Shown: piece after piece, positions 11,742-20,700 of the stretch
How positions within the stretch are numbered: the stretch's first letter is position 1
Layout: every line of letters begins with the position of its first letter
Source of the DNA: UBA4416 sp943362175
GTDB taxonomy: Bacteria > Bacteroidota > Bacteroidia > B-17B0 > Aurantibacillaceae
DNA: 64,000 nucleotides
Assembly (NCBI GenBank): GCA_943362175.1
Contig: CALRIU020000014.1
Location: 1-64,000 of the forward strand
Reading direction: 5' to 3'
Notes under the pieces: model-generated
What the model saw: only the letters and a program-made list of their open reading frames with translations
Told to the model about the DNA's origin: nothing
Databases searched by the model: none
Position numbers and translations under genes: made by a program

Positions 11742-11893
11742 TTGGGCGCGCCTCCGCAAAGTACTTCGACAAGCTCAGCGACCAAGGCGGTGGAGTCGCG
11801 CTTTTCGCTGCAATCTTTTGCCGCACTTCGCTGCCCTTCGACTCCGCTCAGGGTGACAGCTCAGTGTCCGGCAAAAAGATTTCCCTGTCCGTA
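11742..11893. repeat. Dispersed structured intergenic repeat (copy A)
   Basis: This gene-free stretch between sdhC and the CHAT gene has two hairpins: cctccgc / gcggtgg, and a larger one with arms tcttttgccg ... cggcaaaaaga around 11814-11880, enclosing ctgcccttcgactccgctca. The same plan, with different stem sequences, occurs at 50941-51106. Such elements are familiar in Bacteroidota intergenic DNA and have no known function. The remaining gap (11575-11741 and 11894-12014) holds no gene or other feature that I can support. Confidence 0.65.
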
Positions 11894-12014
11894 CCGGCAC
11901 GGGCGGACCTGCAATTACTCACGGATAGCACTTGCAGGATGTTAATTTGCAATTCCTCTCCACGATCTCTGCGAACATTCTGATTTCTGCGCTCTTTGCG
12001 GTTAAATTAGAGAC

Positions 12015-15000
12015 TTAATCCCCGATCAGCACAAAAGCACCCCAGTGGTAAGGATGCGGGTACTGTTTCCGGACCGCCAGCTGGGCCTTACGCAGGGCCT
12101 CGCGCTTTTCCTGGCCGGCTGTTGTTGTACTGCCGAGGTAATTTTTATAGAACTCCGTCATCAGCTGTTGCGTGGCATCGTCGTCCACCACCCAAAGGCT
12201 CATCACCACCGAACGGGCGCCGGCCGTGAGGAAGGCGCGTTGCAGGCCATATACGCCCTGTCCGTTGACGAGGTCGCCCAGGCCGGTTTCGCAGGCAGAG
12301 AGCGTTACCAGGTCGGTGTTTTGCAGATTGAGCAGCGAGGCTTCGTAAGCCGTCAGGATCCCATCGTCCTGTTTCAGCAGGCTGTTTTGTTTGGCTGCGG
12401 CGCCCGCCATCAGAAGGCCCGAGCGCAGCAGCGGATTTTGCCTGGCCTGTTCGGTCGAAAAGCCGAGGGTTTTATCATCTTCCGAATCTTCATCCGGAAG
12501 AAAAAATCCATGCGTGGCAATGTGCAGGATAGCCGGGCTGTTGAGGGCTTTTACCTGCTCCTCGCTGGCCTGCGCGCCAAGGTAGAGATGAGTCGTTCGC
12601 TTATAAGAAGTCAGTAAGCTGCCGATGGCTTCGGTTTCTTTTTTGGTGCCCGGCAATTCGGGGATGTCGCTGAAAACCGCCCTGGAAGCAAGCTCCGGGG
12701 AAACCGCGCTTTTCTCTGCCGTGTTTTTAAGCTCGTAATCCGGAAAGCCGAAGAGGACTGCATCGCCTGTGGTGGCCACTGTTGCTTTTGGATCCGCCAG
12801 GTCTTTGAGGCTGTTGAGCTGGCTGATGGCGGTTGTTTCCAGCAGGTATTTTTTGGAAGCAGGATCGTAAAGCGTATACAGGTTGAGCTTCTGGTAAATG
12901 CCGTCGGCCGAGAAATAAATGTTGGAAATGCCGCTGCTGTATGGTTTCAGGGCTTTGAAAAAACGGTTGTAGGAGAGCAGGTCCGTCAGCGTATCTTCAA
13001 TAGAGCGCTTGTAATGATTGATGAAGAGCGTATCAAAAAAAGCGCAGCTGTCGAGTGGAATTAATTTCGGCGCCGGGTAATCCTTGCCGATCAGCAAGGC
13101 GGCGTAATTCACCCTGGCTTTTCCATGATCCTCATACACTGCCGTACGGATGATCTCTACGGCGAGGTCGCTTTTCCTGAGCTTCGACCGCAGCTCCGCA
13201 AAGGTGTTCTTGCCGGTGGTGGCTTTCCGGAACGTCGCCGATGAAGCGCTTAATTGTTTTTCGAGGGAATTTTTCAAGGCCTCTTCTGTATCCAAATCAA
13301 TGTTGTTTTGGGCCAGTTCTGCCAGCGAATATTTATACAGCTCCTGTAAGTAGCGTTTTTGTTGCAGCCACTCATTGAAGACACGCACTACCGCCGTATC
13401 GCCACCATTGAGAATGGTTTGATTCACGGCCCGGGCTTCGTTCAGCAACAGGGATTTATCGACCAGGCGTACATTCAGCAGGGTTTTGAGCAGGCTGTCG
13501 TTCCGGAAGCCCGGCTGGCGGGAAAGGCCAATGACATAATTATAGAAGGTTTCAAAACGGTTGGAAAGGACATAATAGAAATTGGTTTTTTCCTCTTCGC
13601 TCATGGATACAAAATTGTCCTCCATGATGGTTTTATACGCTCCCATGGCACCGAGGTAATAGCGTGTAGCCTCAGCCGTATTTCCGGCCCGCTCATGCAC
13701 GTTGGCCAGGCTGAACTGCATGTCGATGTAGTTGAAGTTCCGGTTCCCGAAATGGGTTTTGAAGATCTCCGCCGCTTTGCCAAAGGTTTCGGCCGCTGCG
13801 CTGTAGTTCTTCATATCGCATTCCATGGAGCCTTTGCCGCTGAGGTACAGGGCATATTTATCGGTGCGGCCGGCGCCGCTTTTTTCCATCAGCCGCAGGC
13901 AGCGCGTATTATAATCGAGGGCTTTGGTGTAATCGCCTTTACGGACATACAGCGTGGACAGATTGCTCAGGCAGTTGGCGTAACGCTGGTTGTCTTCTCC
14001 CAGCTTGTTTTTGTAGATGCTCTCGCATTGCAGCAATAGCTGCTCGGCCTCATCCAGGTAATCGAATTCGAGTTTCAGCAAAGCCAGGTTGGTAAGCGCA
14101 TTGGCATAGTACTCGTGGCTTTCGCCGCTGGTGTTTTTGCGGATCATCACCGCCTGCTCGATGCAGGACACGGCCGCTTTATAGTTGCCGGTAATGCGGT
14201 AGAGGTCGCCGAGGTTGTTGAGCGGGTTGGCAAACTCTACACTTTGCTGGTAGTTGGCCGCTTTATACAAATCAATGCTTTTCAGAAAGCAGGTTTCCGC
14301 TTTTGAGTAATTGCTTTGCGCTTTGTAGAGCAGGGCCATGTTATTGAGCAGGGAAGCCAATGCCTCGTTCGTTATGGGAGGATAGGCCGTTTCCAGGCGG
14401 AAGGCTTCCAGGTACATCGGCTCGGCAGCGGTATAGTCGCCCATCATCCGGTAGCATTCACCCACGTTGTTGTACAGGGTTGCCAGGTTCATGGTGTCCC
14501 GGCTGTTGTATTTTTGGTTGGTATGCAGGGCCTGGAGGAAGAGGGAGGCAGCCTCCGTATAATTTCCCTGCCCCTGCGCAATGCGCGCTTTGTTGTTGAG
14601 GCAGAGGAGGTAATAGTGGTTGTTCTCTCCCTTGAGTGTTTTAAAATAATAGAGCAGGGCATCGTTCATGGGCGTGGCAGCCGCATAGTCGCCCATTTCC
14701 ACTTTCATTTCCACGTAGGCTTTGTAGAGCATGGTATATTCCTCGGTAGAGGCACCTAAGAATTTTGCAAGCATCGGAAGAGATACCGTATAGTACTGTT
14801 CGGCCCTGTCGTAATAGCCGGCTATCCCTGATGCATAAGCCAGGTTGTAGAGGTAGTAGGCATAATCAAAGCTGGTATCCGCTTTCACGGAGTAGACCTG
14901 GTTCACCGCACGCGAGTAACAATAAATGGAGCTATCGAATTGCGAATGGTTGAAATAATAATGGCCGTTCCCGTTCTCCAGCTCGGCATACCACACCGGG

Positions 15001-15200
15001 TCTTTCTGTAATTCGCTGCGGTATTTCTTCATCAATAGATTTGCCGTTTCAAATTGCTTGTCGCTGTTTCCCTGCTCCTGGTAGCCTTTATAGGAAGTGC
15101 AAAGCTGCTTGTAGGACTGGGAGAACCCGCTGAATGAGGCAATCAGGCACAGGACAAAAAGAATTCGCCGCGCATAGGTATGAATCGAATATGGGCTCAT
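12015..15200 (-). CDS. Signal-peptide TPR-CHAT domain protein
   Basis: A 1061-residue protein. I choose the ATG at 15200 because it gives a good signal peptide (MSPYSIHTYARRILFVLCLIA, cleavage near GFSQ); an upstream in-frame ATG at 15350 would place 50 unlikely residues before it and run through a palindrome. Residues ~30-560 are tandem tetratricopeptide repeats (GNYTEAASLFLQALH, GDYTAAEPMYLEAFR). The C-terminal ~330 residues form a CHAT domain, a caspase-like peptidase fold. The catalytic pair is intact: His in HIATHGFF near residue 895 and Cys in LSACETGLG near 968. The TPRs would bind a partner that controls cleavage. Export to the periplasm is inferred from the signal peptide. The gene stands alone, with no gasdermin or obvious substrate nearby. 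Confidence 0.9.
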   Translation of the reverse strand: MSPYSIHTYARRILFVLCLIASFSGFSQSYKQLCTSYKGYQEQGNSDKQFETANLLMKKYRSELQKDPVWYAELENGNGHYYFNHSQFDSSIYCYSRAVNQVYSVKADTSFDYAYYLYNLAYASGIAGYYDRAEQYYTVSLPMLAKFLGASTEEYTMLYKAYVEMKVEMGDYAAATPMNDALLYYFKTLKGENNHYYLLCLNNKARIAQGQGNYTEAASLFLQALHTNQKYNSRDTMNLATLYNNVGECYRMMGDYTAAEPMYLEAFRLETAYPPITNEALASLLNNMALLYKAQSNYSKAETCFLKSIDLYKAANYQQSVEFANPLNNLGDLYRITGNYKAAVSCIEQAVMIRKNTSGESHEYYANALTNLALLKLEFDYLDEAEQLLLQCESIYKNKLGEDNQRYANCLSNLSTLYVRKGDYTKALDYNTRCLRLMEKSGAGRTDKYALYLSGKGSMECDMKNYSAAAETFGKAAEIFKTHFGNRNFNYIDMQFSLANVHERAGNTAEATRYYLGAMGAYKTIMEDNFVSMSEEEKTNFYYVLSNRFETFYNYVIGLSRQPGFRNDSLLKTLLNVRLVDKSLLLNEARAVNQTILNGGDTAVVRVFNEWLQQKRYLQELYKYSLAELAQNNIDLDTEEALKNSLEKQLSASSATFRKATTGKNTFAELRSKLRKSDLAVEIIRTAVYEDHGKARVNYAALLIGKDYPAPKLIPLDSCAFFDTLFINHYKRSIEDTLTDLLSYNRFFKALKPYSSGISNIYFSADGIYQKLNLYTLYDPASKKYLLETTAISQLNSLKDLADPKATVATTGDAVLFGFPDYELKNTAEKSAVSPELASRAVFSDIPELPGTKKETEAIGSLLTSYKRTTHLYLGAQASEEQVKALNSPAILHIATHGFFLPDEDSEDDKTLGFSTEQARQNPLLRSGLLMAGAAAKQNSLLKQDDGILTAYEASLLNLQNTDLVTLSACETGLGDLVNGQGVYGLQRAFLTAGARSVVMSLWVVDDDATQQLMTEFYKNYLGSTTTAGQEKREALRKAQLAVRKQYPHPYHWGAFVLIGD

Positions 15201-15211
15201 AGACGATTTAA

Positions 15212-15310
15212 AGATACAGAAATATTGGTGTTGTCTTATTTTGTTTGAGATCATCATTCTTGTTGGTGATAACACCAACAAGAGCGGGAAAGATGCAGAA
15301 ATATTGGTGT
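15212..15310. repeat. Direct repeat flanking a palindrome in the CHAT gene leader
   Basis: The 20-base segments at 15212-15231 and 15291-15310 are identical except for one base (core gcagaaatattggtgt, with a/g variation). Between them is an 11-base-arm palindrome, tcttgttggtg / caccaacaaga, at 15258-15283 with loop ataa. It lies just upstream of the chosen CHAT start, so it could be a leader hairpin or a remnant of a small repeat element. Confidence 0.6.
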
Positions 15311-15344
15311 GGCTTATAAGCTGCCTGTTATATCGTGCAGGATT

Positions 15345-15465
15345 ATTCAACCCCTTCCGGGTTATAGGAGTTTGCCTGTTTCTCTTTATTTGGGTTCAAG
15401 CCCGAAGGGCTTGAACCTGCATAAGAAAAGGACGGTGTATACCGTCAACCCGGAAGGGGTTGAAT
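15345..15465. repeat. Nested inverted repeat, REP-like
   Basis: The outer arms at 15345-15363 and 15447-15465 are a perfect 19-base inverted repeat (attcaaccccttccgggtt and its complement). Inside lie a perfect 11-base hairpin, ggttcaagccc / gggcttgaacc with loop gaa at 15393-15417, and a small hairpin gacggt / accgtc. It sits just before the stop of the oxidoreductase gene and upstream of the CHAT gene. Related motifs occur at 35455-35640. Confidence 0.75.
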
Positions 15466-15469
15466 GTTC

Positions 15470-17068
15470 CTAGTTGGAATCCTTCACCTTATACCGGTGT
15501 ACCCGCCACAGCAAATTGCGGTTGAGTACGCTCACGGCCGTCACCACGCCCGAAAACAGGGCCGAACATACGCCTACGGTAGTTACGTCCTGCCCGGTAA
15601 TGAAGAGGTTTTTGTAGTTGGTTTTCGGGCGAAGCTGCTTTAAGCGGAAGCGCTGCGGCGTATGCTCCAGGCCGTAGATCTCTCCCTTGTTGTAATTCGA
15701 AAAATGCCTGGTGGAGAGCGGTGTGGAGATCTCGCATACCTCTACATGGCCTTTGATCTGTGGCAGCACCGAATACAGTTTTTCCAGGAAAAGTGTTTTG
15801 AGGTCTTCCTTGATCTTTTCATATTCCTCACCTCTTTTCTGCCAGCGCTCGTTCTCCCAGGCTTCTATCCATTCAAAGGGGTAGGAAGCGAGTACCTGTA
15901 TGGTGGACATGTCAGGGTGCGTTTCTTTCCAGCGGCTGTCTTTGGCCGAAGGGAAGGAGATGTAGAAAAAAGGAGAAGCACTGTTCTTCTTATTCAGGTG
16001 GGTTTCCAGCGAGGTATCGAGTGCATAGTTTTCGTAAATCCACAGATTGTGTTTCGGGAGCTTCAATGCTGCATCGCTGGCGTTGAGCCCCACATACAGA
16101 CACACATGCGAGATCGAGGGCTTTAAGGTGTTCAGCTCCAGGGTATTCTCCTCTTTCTGAAATTCTTTGGGGATCAGCTTATTGAAGGTATTATGCGCTC
16201 CTGTATTACTGATAACGATGTTGGCATGCAGGACATCCCCGTTTTGCATCATCACACCGGTAGCGGTATTGTTTTTAATGATGATGTGCTTCACATCGGC
16301 CTTAATGGCAATGATGCCTTTGTGCTCTTCGATGACAGAACACATCGTCTTAAAGATATTGGAAGGCCCGCCGGCCGGATATGACGCTCCGTCGATGTAA
16401 TGCGCTACGACCAGGGCATGGATGCCAAAGCTGCTGTATTTGGGTGTGAGCCCGTAATTGCCGCATTGGGCACATAACACCGCGATCAGTTTTTTATTCG
16501 TTGTGAGTCCGTTCAATACCTCTTCGGTGGTTTGCCTGGAATAACGCAGAAAGCGTTTCTTTAGAAGTCCGCCCAGAGACCAGCTTAGCCAGGTGGGCAT
16601 CGTTTTTTCGGAAAAAAAGAGCGAGGCGGCGGAGCTGACTTTGAGCACCAGGTCGTAGTATGCACGGATGGCTTTTTCATCACCGGGGAAGTACGCGATC
16701 AGCTGGTCGATCTGGTTTGCGAGGCCCTTGCGGAAATTATAGACGCTTCCGTCGATGATAGCCTGGTCGTAGATCTCCCCGATATCGTCCCACTTAAGCT
16801 TTCCCTCCGTTGTATAATCAAAAATTCTCCGGAGAAGCGCTTTAGGATCATTCATCTGGCCCATGTAATGCGCGCCCACATCCCATTCGTATTTTTTGCG
16901 TTTGAAGGTGTGCGTAAACCCGCCGGCGGTATAGTGCTTCTCAAGCACCAGCACTTTTTTTCCTGCTTTCGCCAGGAAGACCGCCGTGGTTAATCCTCCA
17001 ACGCCCGAGCCGATGATGATCGCATCATAGCTGCTTTTGGTGAGGTCGGAGGAATACAGATTTTTCAA
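15470..17068 (-). CDS. Phytoene desaturase/retinol saturase-family FAD oxidoreductase
   Basis: A 532-residue flavoprotein of the CrtI/RetSat superfamily. The N-terminal dinucleotide-binding motif DAIIIGSGVGGLTTAVFLA (residues 14-32) is followed by EKHYTAGGFTHTFKRKKYEWDVGAHYMGQ in several overlapping blocks, which is closest to all-trans-retinol 13,14-reductase-like proteins. The C-terminal FAD-contact region is present (NLFITGQDVTTVGVCSALFSGVV). Bacterial members act on carotenoids or other polyenes, usually at the membrane, but the substrate is unknown here and no other carotenoid gene lies nearby. It is a stand-alone minus-strand gene. Family assignment is strong; the reaction is not. Confidence 0.85.
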   Translation of the reverse strand: MKNLYSSDLTKSSYDAIIIGSGVGGLTTAVFLAKAGKKVLVLEKHYTAGGFTHTFKRKKYEWDVGAHYMGQMNDPKALLRRIFDYTTEGKLKWDDIGEIYDQAIIDGSVYNFRKGLANQIDQLIAYFPGDEKAIRAYYDLVLKVSSAASLFFSEKTMPTWLSWSLGGLLKKRFLRYSRQTTEEVLNGLTTNKKLIAVLCAQCGNYGLTPKYSSFGIHALVVAHYIDGASYPAGGPSNIFKTMCSVIEEHKGIIAIKADVKHIIIKNNTATGVMMQNGDVLHANIVISNTGAHNTFNKLIPKEFQKEENTLELNTLKPSISHVCLYVGLNASDAALKLPKHNLWIYENYALDTSLETHLNKKNSASPFFYISFPSAKDSRWKETHPDMSTIQVLASYPFEWIEAWENERWQKRGEEYEKIKEDLKTLFLEKLYSVLPQIKGHVEVCEISTPLSTRHFSNYNKGEIYGLEHTPQRFRLKQLRPKTNYKNLFITGQDVTTVGVCSALFSGVVTAVSVLNRNLLWRVHRYKVKDSN

Positions 17069-17264
17069 GCAAATGAATTTTAATGCGGGACCAAACTCCG
17101 GGCTTTGATGTATAAAAGCGCGGAGTGTTTAAATACAGCGATGAAGATAAGGCTTATTTTGTGATTGCCCCGCCTATTTATGCCCCGGATTTATTTTCTT
17201 TCGGGGGTAGTCATTGCCGCCGGACTGAAGCCGTCCCGTCTATCGCCCGAAGTACCGTTTCTGT

Positions 17265-17675
17265 TCATTGCGGATCGTTTTCACCAATGATCAATGCTCT
17301 GAACCCATATTTCTCAGCCTCCAGGCGCACACCTTCCGAATCATCGATGTGCAGATCGATGCCGAACACAGGAGGGTATTTTGAACACGGTATAGAGAGG
17401 TTCTTCATCGTTTGGTCATGCAGTGTTTTATTAATAACCTTGTCGATAGACAAGCCATGAGCCCAAAACAGCAGGCGGACCTTAAAAGGGCTTCTCAACG
17501 ACGTGGTATAGATATAAATGGTGTGACCGCCTGTGCGCAGTGTTTTAAATAATCCGATGGTACCGAGGCGTAACTGTTCAGGGGTCAGCATGCGCTTTAG
17601 AAGCCCTGTCTTTTCTACCTCAAAGCGTTTTACGCCGTTGATGAGCAGGTCGTCGAGATCGAAAGAGATGTTCAT
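17265..17675 (-). CDS. HAD-superfamily phosphatase-like protein
   Basis: A short 136-residue HAD-like protein. Motif I is ISFDLDDLL, with the nucleophile Asp6 and acid/base Asp8. Motif II is the threonine/serine in IYTTSL. The C-terminal motif IV is IDDSEG, which in this superfamily binds Mg2+. There is no cap domain of any size, so the substrate is probably a macromolecule or exposed phosphate, or the protein is only a small-molecule phosphatase of the minimal type. The substrate is unknown. It is preceded by about 100 bases containing a repeat and is not clearly linked to its neighbours. The plus-strand frames overlapping it have no recognisable content. Confidence 0.75.
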   Translation of the reverse strand: MNISFDLDDLLINGVKRFEVEKTGLLKRMLTPEQLRLGTIGLFKTLRTGGHTIYIYTTSLRSPFKVRLLFWAHGLSIDKVINKTLHDQTMKNLSIPCSKYPPVFGIDLHIDDSEGVRLEAEKYGFRALIIGENDPQ

Positions 17676-17708
17676 GAGGAGGTAAATTGAAATTTAATCA
17701 GGTGGTTT

Positions 17709-17769
17709 CGAATCACGATGTGTTGTGATCAACCATCATCTGTTGACGGAGGCTCCCGATATCAAGGTT
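17709..17769. repeat. Short dispersed repeat
   Basis: It contains gatcaaccatc ... gttgacggaggctcccga, which recurs at 46510-46542 as gatcaaccatc ... gttgactgaggctcccga. A small hairpin atcac / gtgat lies at its left end. It fills the gap between the HAD-like gene and the GAF/PP2C gene. Confidence 0.55.
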
Positions 17770-17778
17770 GGATTAAAA

Positions 17779-20700
17779 TCAGATAGAAACCCCGATCATA
17801 CAGACATCGTCAATCTGCTCATAGCCTTTGCGCCAGTCTTCGAAGAAGGTGTTGATGGATTCTTTCTGGGCAGGCATCGGCTTTTCGTAGTTGTCGAGCA
17901 GCAATTTACGGAAGGCATTGTATTTTAGTTTTTTGCCTTCCGGTCCGCCGAACTGATCTACGAAGCCATCGGAGAAAATATAGATCTTATCATTCGGCAA
18001 GAGGTCGATGTGGTGGTTGGTAAACTCATAGTCGCTCACGCCCACAAAGTTTCCGATGGGGTGCTTATCGCCGCGGGTTTTCAGAACAGCGCCATCGCGC
18101 ACAATGAACAAGGGACTAAAGGCGCCGGCAAATTCCAGGGTGTTATTGTCCAGGTCGATGGAGCAGATGGCGACATCCATGCCGTCCCTGATCTTGGAAT
18201 CCTCCACTTTCTGCTTCAGCGTATCGCTGATGTTCTTATTCAGATGTGTCAGGATCTCGGAAGGCTTCGTGTAGTTGTATTCGTTCACGATCTGGTTGAG
18301 CCCGTTGAAGCCGATGATGCTCATGAAAGCGCCCGGCACACCATGCCCGGTGCAATCCACCACGGCAAACAGGATCTTGTTGCCCTTCTTCTCGATCCAG
18401 TAAAAATCGCCGCTCACGATGTCCTTCGGCTTATACAGGATGAAAGCATCTTTCAGCAAAGAGGTCACCGTTTCCTCCGAAGGCAGGAAGGCCTCCTGGA
18501 TGCGCTTTGCATACTTGATACTGTCGGTAATGTGTTTGTTGGTTTCTTCGATGATCTCCTTTTGCTTCACCACTTCTTTGGTGCGCTCTTCCACTTTATC
18601 TTCCAGGGTTTCCACGAGGCTGGCATTTTCGAGGGCAATGCCCGTATAGGAAGCCAGGGTTTTCAGGATGTTCATGTGCAGAGGCACATAGGCATTTTTT
18701 TCGAAGCTTTGCACGGTGATCACACCCACCACTTTTTCGCCCACGATCATCGGGCAGAACAATAAGGAGCTTGGCATTTCGCCCGAAGGCACCACAATCT
18801 TTTTGGTGTATTTATGGTATTCGTTCAGGTTATCATTGATGAAGATCTCTTTCCTGTGCTTCACGCACCATACTGAGAAATTGTCCTCGTTGCTCATGGA
18901 AACCGTCAGAGGCTCCAGGAGCTCTCCTTTTTCGATCTCGTATTTGTATTCGATCTCCTGCTTTTTGGCATCGTAAATGCGCACGCCGAAACAGTCGGCA
19001 TTCATCAGCTTATTGATGTTCTCGTGCAGGTTCCCGAAAATAGAGTCGAAATTGATATTGGAAATAATATGTTGCCCGATCTCGCTCAGCAGGCGGGTAT
19101 TGTCATGCGCCTTTTCAATTTCCTCTTTTTGTTTGATCACTTCTTTGGTGCGCTCCTGTACCCGTTCTTCCATGCCCATATAGAGGCTGGCGTTTTCGAG
19201 GGCGCTGCCCACATACACCGAGAGGCTTCTCAGGGTGTCGAGGTGAAGGTCTTTGTAAATGTTTTTTTCGAAGCTCTGCACGGTGATCACACCGATGGTT
19301 TTTCCTTTCGATACCAAAGGCAGGTAAATCATCGACTCCGGCATTTCACCTGCCACCGCCGTATAGGAGTTCTGCACATACTGGCTGTACTCGTTTTCCC
19401 AATCGTTGATCACAAACTCGCGGCAGTGGCGGAAACACAGCGTCGCCGTTTTTTCATCATTCAGGCTATAGGAAAAGTCGGGAAGCTTCTCTCCCTTTTC
19501 CATCGAGCCGGAGAAGAACAGGTCGTTCCTTTCGGGTCGGTGTATCCCGATCCCGAAAATAGTAGCGTCCATGAGGTTATTGACACGCTCGTATACTTTG
19601 GTAATGATCTCATTCACGGAGAGGGTAGAGGCAATTTCCTTTCCGATCTCGCTGAGTAATTTATTGTTCCGGAAGCTTTTCTCGATCTGCTCCTTCTGGC
19701 TTACCACCATTTCGGTGCGCTTTTCCACCTGCTCTTCGAGGTGCTCGATGAGGTTGGCATTTTCGAGCGCAATGGCGGTGTAGGTTCCCAGTGTTTTGAG
19801 AATGTCCATGTGCGAAGGGAGATAAGCATTTTTTTCGAAGCTCTGCACTGTGATGACGCCGGTGATGCGGTCGCCGATAGTCAATGGGCAAAACAGGAGT
19901 GAGCTTGGCATTTCGCCCGAAGGCACGACGATCTTTTTGGTGTAGCGATGGTACTCGTTCAGGTTGTCGTTGATGAAGATCTCCTGGTTATGGCTCACGC
20001 ACCACACCGAATAATTATCGACATCATCCATCGAGACGCTCAGGGGAGCTTTGAGCTTTCCTTTTTCCATCGAATATTTGTACTCGATCTCACGCTTTTC
20101 AGGATGGTAGATCCTCACACTGAAGCAATCGGCATTCATCAGCTTGCCCACATTTTCGTGCAGCTGCTGAAAGATGGAATCAAACTCCGTATTGGCAATG
20201 ATCTGTTGTCCGATGACGTTGAGAACGCGTGTGGCCTCCTGCGCTTTTTCGAGCTGGAGCTTTTGTTGAGTGACTTCCCTGGTGCGCTCGCTTACCCGCT
20301 CTTCCAGTTTTTCGTAGAGGGTGGCGTTTTCAATAGCAATGGCACAGTACACCGCCAGGTTCTTCACAAGGTTCACCTGGTATTCGTCGTAGGCGTTTTT
20401 ATTAAAGCTCTGCACGGTAATTACCCCGAGCTTTTTGCTGTTGATCTTCAGGGGCAGGTAAATGATGGATTGCACAGGCTGACCCATCACCGGCTTCAAT
20501 ACTTTCTCAATATATTTCCCTGATTCCAGCTCGTGGTCGTTGATGAGGATGTCGATTTCCTGGTTAAAGCATACGGTGGCCAGGCGGTTGGTATCTGTGA
20601 GCTCATAACCTGATGAGGGCAGCACCACACCTTTCTCGATGTAGCCCGGGAAAATGAGCTCTTTTCCGTCTGCCGAGAGCACCCCGATGCCGAAGCCTCC

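Noticed and set aside
13359..14039. Plus-strand frame of 226 codons opposite the TPR-CHAT gene
   Set aside because: Antisense shadow of TPR repeats; no family features.
18010..18765. Plus-strand frame of 251 codons opposite the PP2C gene
   Set aside because: Antisense to GAF/PP2C coding sequence with strong motifs; no independent support.
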